15,063 nt of DNA. Origin: Chloroflexota bacterium. GTDB lineage: Bacteria; Chloroflexota; Dehalococcoidia; Lucifugimonadales; Lucifugimonadaceae. The notes beneath the pieces were generated by a model. The model was given only the letters and a program-made list of their open reading frames with translations, was not told the DNA's origin and searched no databases. The number at the start of each line of letters is the position of its first letter. Position 1 is the first letter of the stretch. Both the position numbers and the translations under genes were made by a program. The stretch is from positions 1-15,063 of the forward strand of contig JACPRT010000063.1 of assembly GCA_016189845.1 (NCBI GenBank), given 5' to 3'. Below, piece by piece: positions 7,422-12,697 of this stretch.

Positions 7422-8731
7422 CCCGGCCTCTGGCCGGCGGGACGGTCGCGCCGTTCGGCGCCTTCGGAGCTGCCGGCGCCCAAACCCCGGCAGGCAGCCT
7501 CGGCGTGACCCGGCCCGCCGGCCGGCGCGGCTGGCCGTTGTTCGACTCGTTTCAGATCCGGAGCTTTAGGTTCCAGTGGATCGCCGACGGCCTCGCGACC
7601 TGGGCCAGCGAGATCGACCTGCTGGTGCTTTCCTGGTTCGTCCTCGTCGATACCGACTCCCCGTTCCTGGTCGGGCTGCTCGGCGCCCTGAGGTTCACCG
7701 GCACCCTGTTGGGCCCGCTCTACGGCATCGTGGTCGATCGCATCGACCGCACGAAGCTTTTCGTCGGCATCCGCGTCTTCATGGCCGGCCTGGCGGCCAC
7801 GATGATGGCGCTCGTCCTGACCGACACGCTCCAGCTATGGCACGCGTTCCTGCTTGCCACGGCAGTCGGCCTTGCAAGGCAGTTCGACATGGTCGTGCGC
7901 CAGGCTCTGCTGGCGGACGTCGTGCCACGCGAGCGCCTGATGAACGCGGTCGGCCTCGCACGTTCCACGATGGACGCCGCCCGCATCACCGGCGCGCTCG
8001 CCGGCGGCCAGTTGCTGGCGAGGCTGGGGCTCGGCCAGGCCTACGTCGCCGTGGCGGCGCTGTACGTCGTGAGCTCGCTGTTTGCGCTCGGGGCCACGAT
8101 CGGCCTCACGAGACCTGCGAGGTCGCCGGGTGGAGCATGGCAGCAGTTCACGTCGGGGCTATCGTTCATGCGGAAGGACGAGACGATCATGGCCATCATG
8201 GCGCTGGCCTTCCTCGTTAACACGACCGCGTTCCCGCTCAGCAATGGCCTCCTACCGGTCGTCGCGCGGGACGTCTTCGGCTCTGGCCCCACCGGCCTCA
8301 GCGTGCTTGCCGCCAGTATCGCGGCGGGGGCGCTGGCCGGTTCGATCGGGATGGCGGCGATCGCAAGGTCGTCGCGGCCGGCGACTCTCATGTTTGCAGG
8401 CATCGTCGTGTGGCACGGGGCGATGCTCGGGTTCGCCTTCATCCCGTCGATCGCCTTCGGCGCGCCCGTGCTGGCGCTCTTCGGCGCATCGACCAGCATG
8501 GCCATGATCACCATGCAGACCGTCCTCATGACCATCACTTCACCCGAGTACCGTGGACGAGTGATGGGAGTACGCGCGCTCGCGGTCTACGGGCTTCCGA
8601 TGGGGCTGCTGTTCGGAGGCTGGCTTGCCGAACGGCTCGGAGTACGCCAGGCAATCCTCGTGCTGGGGACCGTCGGAATGGCGCTGACGCTGGCCGCAGG
8701 CCTGCGCTGGCGCTTCCTGCTGCGGAGCTAG
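7397..8731 (+). CDS. MFS transporter, EntS/MFS_3-like efflux type
   Basis: A 444-residue inner-membrane protein with about 12 hydrophobic segments. The SFQIRSFRFQWIADGLATWASEI start (51-73) and motif A, GPLYGIVVDRIDRTK (106-120), are typical of the MFS_3 / enterobactin-exporter-like group; a drug, siderophore or small metabolite export role is inferred and the substrate is unknown. The membrane part starts near residue 65. The start GTG at 7397 has no convincing ribosome site, overlaps the divergent DUF192 gene, and leads into an odd Gly/Ala-rich tail; GTG at 7505 (residue 37) is a good alternative. Codons from about residue 12 already look coding by third-position GC, so I keep the longer form. 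The stop TAG (8729-8731) overlaps the ispH stop. Confidence 0.87.
   Translation: MSQPDSNSTRPLAGGTVAPFGAFGAAGAQTPAGSLGVTRPAGRRGWPLFDSFQIRSFRFQWIADGLATWASEIDLLVLSWFVLVDTDSPFLVGLLGALRFTGTLLGPLYGIVVDRIDRTKLFVGIRVFMAGLAATMMALVLTDTLQLWHAFLLATAVGLARQFDMVVRQALLADVVPRERLMNAVGLARSTMDAARITGALAGGQLLARLGLGQAYVAVAALYVVSSLFALGATIGLTRPARSPGGAWQQFTSGLSFMRKDETIMAIMALAFLVNTTAFPLSNGLLPVVARDVFGSGPTGLSVLAASIAAGALAGSIGMAAIARSSRPATLMFAGIVVWHGAMLGFAFIPSIAFGAPVLALFGASTSMAMITMQTVLMTITSPEYRGRVMGVRALAVYGLPMGLLFGGWLAERLGVRQAILVLGTVGMALTLAAGLRWRFLLRS
8728..8731. other. CTAG shared by two convergent stop codons
   Basis: The palindrome CTAG supplies TAG for the plus-strand MFS gene (8729-8731) and TAG for minus-strand ispH (8730-8728). 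The two coding regions overlap by 4 bases, so there is no room for an intergenic terminator. Confidence 0.95.
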
Positions 8732-9666
8732 CCTGGCGCCGCAGGGGTCTTCTGCGACGCGGCCGCGTCGCGCAGCTCCCTCGGAAGCACGAAGTGGATG
8801 TCTTCTTCCTGCTCGCCGACGGGGATCACCCGGGCCGGGTTAATCGCCTTGATCACCGCCTGGACCATTTCTTCGGGCGTTGAAGCTCCCGAGGTGATAC
8901 CGACCCGCTCGACGCCGTCGAGCCATCTGGTGTCCAGCTCCGCCGGGCCGTTAATCAGGTAGGCAGGCACCCCCTCGGCCTCGGCCACTTCCTGCAAGCG
9001 GCGGCAGTTGGAGCTGTTCTGCGCCCCGATGACCAGGACCACCTCCACCTTGCGAGCGACGAGCTTCGCCGATTCCTGGCGGTTCGTGGTCGCATAGCAG
9101 ATGTCGTTCCTGACTACGGCGTCCGGGAACTGGGCACGGATCGTCTTGACCACTCGAGCGGTGTCGTCGACCGAGAGAGTGGTCTGGGTCAGAACCGCCA
9201 CAGGGCTGCCCGCGGGCCACACCGGCAGCGCGGTCTTCTCGCGATCGTCCATGAGGTGCATGTTCGCCTGGCCCATGGTGCCGCGCACCTCCTGGTGCCC
9301 GCGGTGCCCGACAAGGATGAGCCGCTTCCCTTCCTGCTCGTATTTCTTGGCCTCGTTGTGGACACGAGTGACGAGGGGGCAGGTCGCATCGATCACCCGC
9401 AGGTTGCGTTTGCGAGCCTTGGCGAAGTCGTCCGGCGCCGATCCGTGCGCGGAGAAGACGACGTTCGACCCTTCAGGGATCTTGTCGACGTCTTCGACGG
9501 TGACGGCGCCCTTGGCTTCCAGCGACTCCACGACGTGCGGGTTATGGACTATCTGGTGCTTGACGTAAACGGGCGCGCCGAAACGGCGAAGTGCGATTTC
9601 GACGATGTCGACCGCGCGCACGACCCCTGCGCAGAACCCCCGCGGCGAGCTGAGAAATACGTCCAC
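8728..9666 (-). CDS. ispH: 4-hydroxy-3-methylbut-2-enyl diphosphate reductase
   Basis: The last step of the MEP (non-mevalonate) isoprenoid pathway: reduces HMBPP to IPP and DMAPP with an iron-sulfur cluster, in the cytoplasm. The 312 residues keep the three cluster cysteines C12 (PRGFCAG), C96 (DATCPLV) and C190 (NDICYATTNRQ), the substrate histidines H41, H74 and H124, and the catalytic E126 in GHQE. Length and numbering closely follow the E. coli enzyme. The start is GTG at 9666 with a strong GGAGG (9672-9676, minus strand) 5 bases upstream. The C-terminal tail after about residue 295 is Ala/Pro-rich and probably disordered. It lies 35 bases downstream of the MFS gene on the same strand, suggesting co-transcription. 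No other MEP genes are in the window. Confidence 0.96.
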   Translation of the reverse strand: MDVFLSSPRGFCAGVVRAVDIVEIALRRFGAPVYVKHQIVHNPHVVESLEAKGAVTVEDVDKIPEGSNVVFSAHGSAPDDFAKARKRNLRVIDATCPLVTRVHNEAKKYEQEGKRLILVGHRGHQEVRGTMGQANMHLMDDREKTALPVWPAGSPVAVLTQTTLSVDDTARVVKTIRAQFPDAVVRNDICYATTNRQESAKLVARKVEVVLVIGAQNSSNCRRLQEVAEAEGVPAYLINGPAELDTRWLDGVERVGITSGASTPEEMVQAVIKAINPARVIPVGEQEEDIHFVLPRELRDAAASQKTPAAPG

Positions 9667-9701
9667 ACCTGCCTCCAGCTACCAGATTATACCTGCGGCA
9701 G

Positions 9702-11147
9702 CTACGGGGTCGGCCCGTGTCCCGTACCGGGCTGTCTCGCCGAGGAGGTGGCCATTCTGGAAACGGTGCGGGCGCTCCTGATCAGCATCAACGGCACCAG
9801 GAGGAATGCCACCGCCACCGCGAGGATCATGACCCGGTACCCGAGGCCCTCGGAAACGCGGTTCAGGAATTCGATCGCGAATCCCGCCGTCAGGGGTATC
9901 GCCGCCCCCACCAGGACGGCGACGCTCGTGTAGCCGAGCGTGCGGCCTGCCTTCGACGGGCGCACCAGGTCGTTCGCCAGCGCCCACGCAACCGAGAGGA
10001 GGATACCCGATGAGATCCCCACCACCATCCCTACCACCACCAGGTAGGGCAGGGTTACCGCGACGCTCAGAGCGCCGACCGCGGCGCAGCCGATGATCCC
10101 TCCGGCCAACAGCAGCGGGAAACGCCCGATCCGGTCCGACAGAATCCCGGCGGGAAGCACAGCCAGAGCTACTCCACCTCCGACGAAAATGGACAGGAGC
10201 AGGGCCCCGCGCGCGGGATTGGTCAGACCTACGACGTCCTGGAGATAGAACAGCGCGAACCGGCTGAGGACCGACATCGTGCCGGTGGTCACAGTGAAAG
10301 CGACCAGGAACCACACGAAGTCGGAAGTCGGCGCCGGAGCGCGGTGATCGACCTCCTCCGACATTGCCGTTTCCCGATCGCCACGTTCCGCCACTCGGCC
10401 GCTGCCATCGCTGCCAACGCCGCCACCGTTGCGGCTGTCGTTGTTCCCGCCGTTGGGCCGCGATCTTGTCGTCGCAGCAGTCCAGATCGACGAACCGACG
10501 GCCATGCTGGCCACGAGCCCGAGTGCGCCCCACATCCAGATCGACACTTCCCCGGTCGAATGCTGTCCGAGCAGTAGCAACGTGCCCACGACCGCTATGC
10601 CTGCGCCTATCGCGCGCGCCAGAGTCAACGCGCCTGCGGCCGCGCCGCGACGTTGTGCCGGGACATGATCGACGAGCAGGGCGTTGGCCGGCCCCTGGGC
10701 GATGCTGCCGAGGACCTGCATCAGGCAGAAGGCGAACAGCAACGACATGAAGTTGTTGGCCACGCCTATCAGCAGGGTGGCCGCGGCCAGACCGAGGCCT
10801 CCCGCAACGATATATGGCGCCCTTTTCCCATGACGGTTCTGGCTGCGATCGCTGAATCCTCCGGCGATCGGTTGCACGATGGCTGCAAACACGAGGCCTG
10901 CCAGCGTGATGACCGACAGCGCAAGGATCTTCTGTGAGGGATCGGCGACCGCCAGGACGCGGAACTGAAGGATCACGGAGGTGATCGCTGTCCAGAGGCC
11001 GGTGAAACCCGCCCCGTACACGCTCAGGTTGAACAGGCTGTCCGGCCCGCGGTCGTAGAGGTCGCGAAGGGGCTGAAGCGGCCAGATCCTCCGGATCCTG
11101 GCAGGCGCCGGATGCGCCGCCGCCTCGTCTCGTCGCGTGGCCTTCAT
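9702..11147 (-). CDS. MFS transporter, GPH/sugar-transporter-like (SDR...HGKR motif)
   Basis: A 481-residue membrane protein with about 12 hydrophobic segments. The N-half motif GGFSDRSQNRHGKRAPYI (96-113) resembles the sugar:cation symporter and sucrose-transporter branches of the MFS; the C-half repeats it as GILSDRIGRF. VDHVPAQRRGAAAG (159-172) is another typical cytoplasmic loop. The central loop between the two halves (about 227-275) is unusually long and hydrophilic, with an Asn/Gly/Ser run (PNGGNNDSRNGGG). Uptake of a sugar or related solute is the likeliest role, but the substrate cannot be read from sequence. ATG at 11147 gives a soluble N-tail of about 40 residues; only a poorly spaced AGGGA precedes it. 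It leads into ispH and is divergent from the ArsC/Spx-like gene, with 30 bases between starts. Confidence 0.87.
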   Translation of the reverse strand: MKATRRDEAAAHPAPARIRRIWPLQPLRDLYDRGPDSLFNLSVYGAGFTGLWTAITSVILQFRVLAVADPSQKILALSVITLAGLVFAAIVQPIAGGFSDRSQNRHGKRAPYIVAGGLGLAAATLLIGVANNFMSLLFAFCLMQVLGSIAQGPANALLVDHVPAQRRGAAAGALTLARAIGAGIAVVGTLLLLGQHSTGEVSIWMWGALGLVASMAVGSSIWTAATTRSRPNGGNNDSRNGGGVGSDGSGRVAERGDRETAMSEEVDHRAPAPTSDFVWFLVAFTVTTGTMSVLSRFALFYLQDVVGLTNPARGALLLSIFVGGGVALAVLPAGILSDRIGRFPLLLAGGIIGCAAVGALSVAVTLPYLVVVGMVVGISSGILLSVAWALANDLVRPSKAGRTLGYTSVAVLVGAAIPLTAGFAIEFLNRVSEGLGYRVMILAVAVAFLLVPLMLIRSARTVSRMATSSARQPGTGHGPTP

Positions 11148-11177
11148 GTCCCTGATGCTAAAGTGCTGGCGATCACG

Positions 11178-11615
11178 ATGCCAAATCCGGTCAGGCTCTA
11201 CTGGTGGTCGAAGTGAACGACCTGCAAGCGGGCGAGGGAGTTACTCTCGCAAACGGGCGTCCGGCTCGAGATCCGTGACATTTTCGCCCAACCTTTGACC
11301 CGTGACGAGTTGGAGGGCCTCACAACCTTCGCCTCGGCGGACGAGATCTTCTCCTGGAAGAGCCCGAGCGCCCGCGCCTACGCGGCCAGCCGCGGCCGCC
11401 TGTCCGAAAGCGAACTCATCGATCTCATGCTGAGCCAGCCACGGCTGATCCGGCGCCCGATGGTCGTGCGCGGCAGCCAGATCGTGATCGGGCTGGACGA
11501 GAAAGCGATCCGAGCGCTTCTGTCGGCGCCCGCGACATCCCTGTCAGGGACGAACGGTCCCAGACTGAGGGCGCCAGCCGGGAGATCGAGACGGTCATTC
11601 CGGAACGGAAGGTAG
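11178..11615 (+). CDS. ArsC/Spx-family thioredoxin-fold protein, putative selenoprotein (UxxC via in-frame TGA)
   Basis: Read through the TGA at 11214-11216, the frame encodes 145 residues: an LYWWSK strand (7-12), U13 at the TGA, TTC (C16), then KRARELL, RDIFAQPLTRDEL, the IFSWKSPSARAY helix, LIDLMLSQPRLIRRPMVV and IVIGLDEKAI. This is the whole ArsC/Spx/arsenate-reductase-like fold in family order. The TGA sits exactly where the family has its N-terminal, nucleophilic Cys, turning CxxC into UxxC. A SECIS-like hairpin follows. The role may be a thiol or selenol oxidoreductase or arsenate reductase; the substrate is unknown. Start ATG 11178 is chosen (GTG 11163 is in frame too); neither has a clear ribosome site. 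A conventional call from TTG 11295 would lack the active site. The tail after about residue 125 is basic and outside the fold. The alternative is a Cys-to-stop mutation or sequence error. No Sec machinery genes lie in the window. Confidence 0.72.
11214..11250 (+). promoter_or_regulatory. Putative UGA recoding site with bacterial SECIS hairpin
   Basis: The UGA is at 11214-11216. Downstream, GCGAGGG (11232-11238) pairs with CUCUCGC (11244-11250): seven base pairs, one of them G-U, closing a 5-nt loop AGUUA (11239-11243) that has G at its second position. The loop begins 22 nt after the UGA. Known features of bacterial SECIS elements are a short apical loop with a G in its first two positions, on a stem, roughly 16-37 nt after the UGA; this fits on all three counts. 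The lower stem is weak. The hairpin lies inside coding sequence, as in bacterial selenoprotein mRNAs. Confidence 0.6.
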
Positions 11616-11724
11616 ACGCCGACGCTGCGTGAGGCCCGCGCCGCGACGGCGGAAACGGTTACCCTGTCATAGAAGGCCCGCTTCCCGGGTGGCCGCACGG
11701 CGGGGGACGCCAGTGCCGCGGTTC

Positions 11725-11730
11725 GGGGGA
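11725..11730 (+). promoter_or_regulatory. Ribosome-binding site of prs
   Basis: GGGGGA lies 5 bases before the ATG at 11736. It decides between this ATG and the in-frame GTG directly before it (11733), which would leave only 2 bases of spacing. An ATG at 11731 is out, as it is followed at once by TGA. Confidence 0.6.
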
Positions 11731-11735
11731 ATGTG

Positions 11736-12689
11736 ATGCTCGTAGCATTCGGGGATCTCGTCGTATTTACGGGTAACGCCCATCCCGTCCTCTCGCGGGA
11801 CATCTGCGCGTACCTCAAAATCCCCCTGGGGAAGGCCGAGGTGTTCAAGTTCAACAACGACAACACCTTCGTCCGGATCCTCGAAAACATCCGTCAGCGA
11901 GACGTATTCATCGTGCAGCCGAACGTCGCCCCGGTGAACGACCACATCATGGAGATGCTGATCTTCATGGACGCCGCGAAGCGGGCCTCGGCTGGCCGCA
12001 TCACGGCGGTCATCCCGTATTACTCGTACGCGCGGACTGACAAGAAGGACCAGCCGCGTGTGCCGATTACCGGCCGCCTGGTGGCCGACCTCATCACCGC
12101 CGCCGGCGCCGACCGCGTGCTGACCGTCGACCTGCACGCCGGCCAGGTCCAGGGGTTCTTCAACCTGCCGGTCGACGAATTGACCGCCCTTCCGAAGCTC
12201 GTCAAGTACTTCAAGGACAAGGAGCTCAAGGAACCTGTGGTGGTCGCTACCGATATTGGGATCTCGAAGCGGGCGCGCAACTTTGCGTCGGGGTTGAACG
12301 CGCCACTGGCCATCGTCGAAAAGCGCCGCATCGGGAACAACGACCGCGCGGAAGGCCTGAACATCATCGGCCACGTGGACGGCATGCCCGCGATCCTGTT
12401 CGACGACGAGATCAATACCGGCAGCTCGATGATTTCGGCCGCAGCACTGCTCACGAAGAACGGCGCCAGGGAAATCTACGCCTGCGCCACGCACGGCGTG
12501 CTCCCTGGCGAGGCCGCCAAACGCATGAGCGCCGTGTCAGAAGTCAAAGAGATCGTGATCACCGACACCGTGCCAGTCCCGGATGAGAAACGCACATCGA
12601 AGATCACCGTGCTGCCGGTCGCTGATCTGCTGGGGGAAGCGATCTACCGCATACACAACGGCCTGTCGGTCGGCGCACTGTTCACGTAG
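11736..12689 (+). CDS. prs: Ribose-phosphate pyrophosphokinase (PRPP synthase)
   Basis: Makes PRPP from ribose 5-phosphate and ATP for nucleotide, His and Trp synthesis; cytoplasmic, normally an oligomer. The 317 residues match the usual 315. Marks: FTGNAHPVLS (11-20), PYYSYARTDKKDQPRVPITGR (94-114; the family often reads YARQDRK), VDLHAGQVQGFF (131-142) with the metal-binding H134, the flexible-loop VEKRR (194-198), and the PRPP loop LFDDEINTGSS (221-231) with D223 and D224. The loop departs from the common DDMIDTGGT by having N227 in place of the third Asp and SS for GT; other PRPP synthases also vary here, so I still expect activity. A GGGGGA ribosome site supports the start. secA begins 8 bases after its stop, pointing to an operon. 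Confidence 0.95.
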   Translation: MLVAFGDLVVFTGNAHPVLSRDICAYLKIPLGKAEVFKFNNDNTFVRILENIRQRDVFIVQPNVAPVNDHIMEMLIFMDAAKRASAGRITAVIPYYSYARTDKKDQPRVPITGRLVADLITAAGADRVLTVDLHAGQVQGFFNLPVDELTALPKLVKYFKDKELKEPVVVATDIGISKRARNFASGLNAPLAIVEKRRIGNNDRAEGLNIIGHVDGMPAILFDDEINTGSSMISAAALLTKNGAREIYACATHGVLPGEAAKRMSAVSEVKEIVITDTVPVPDEKRTSKITVLPVADLLGEAIYRIHNGLSVGALFT

Positions 12690-12697
12690 GTCTGGCA

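Noticed and set aside
11159..11164. Extended -10-like TGC-TAAAGT before the ArsC/Spx-like gene
   Set aside because: It matches the hexamer at only 4 of 6 positions, has no clear -35, and would leave a leader of only a few bases; too weak to list.
11295..11615. Stand-alone 106-residue gene from TTG
   Set aside because: This would start inside the ArsC/Spx fold, after the active site. Family-like sequence continues upstream through the TGA to an ATG, so the short form is most likely a gene-finder artefact.
11616..11735. Possible prs promoter in the gap after the ArsC/Spx-like gene
   Set aside because: Only weak matches (for example TCATAG near 11668) without a convincing -35 element; not enough to annotate.
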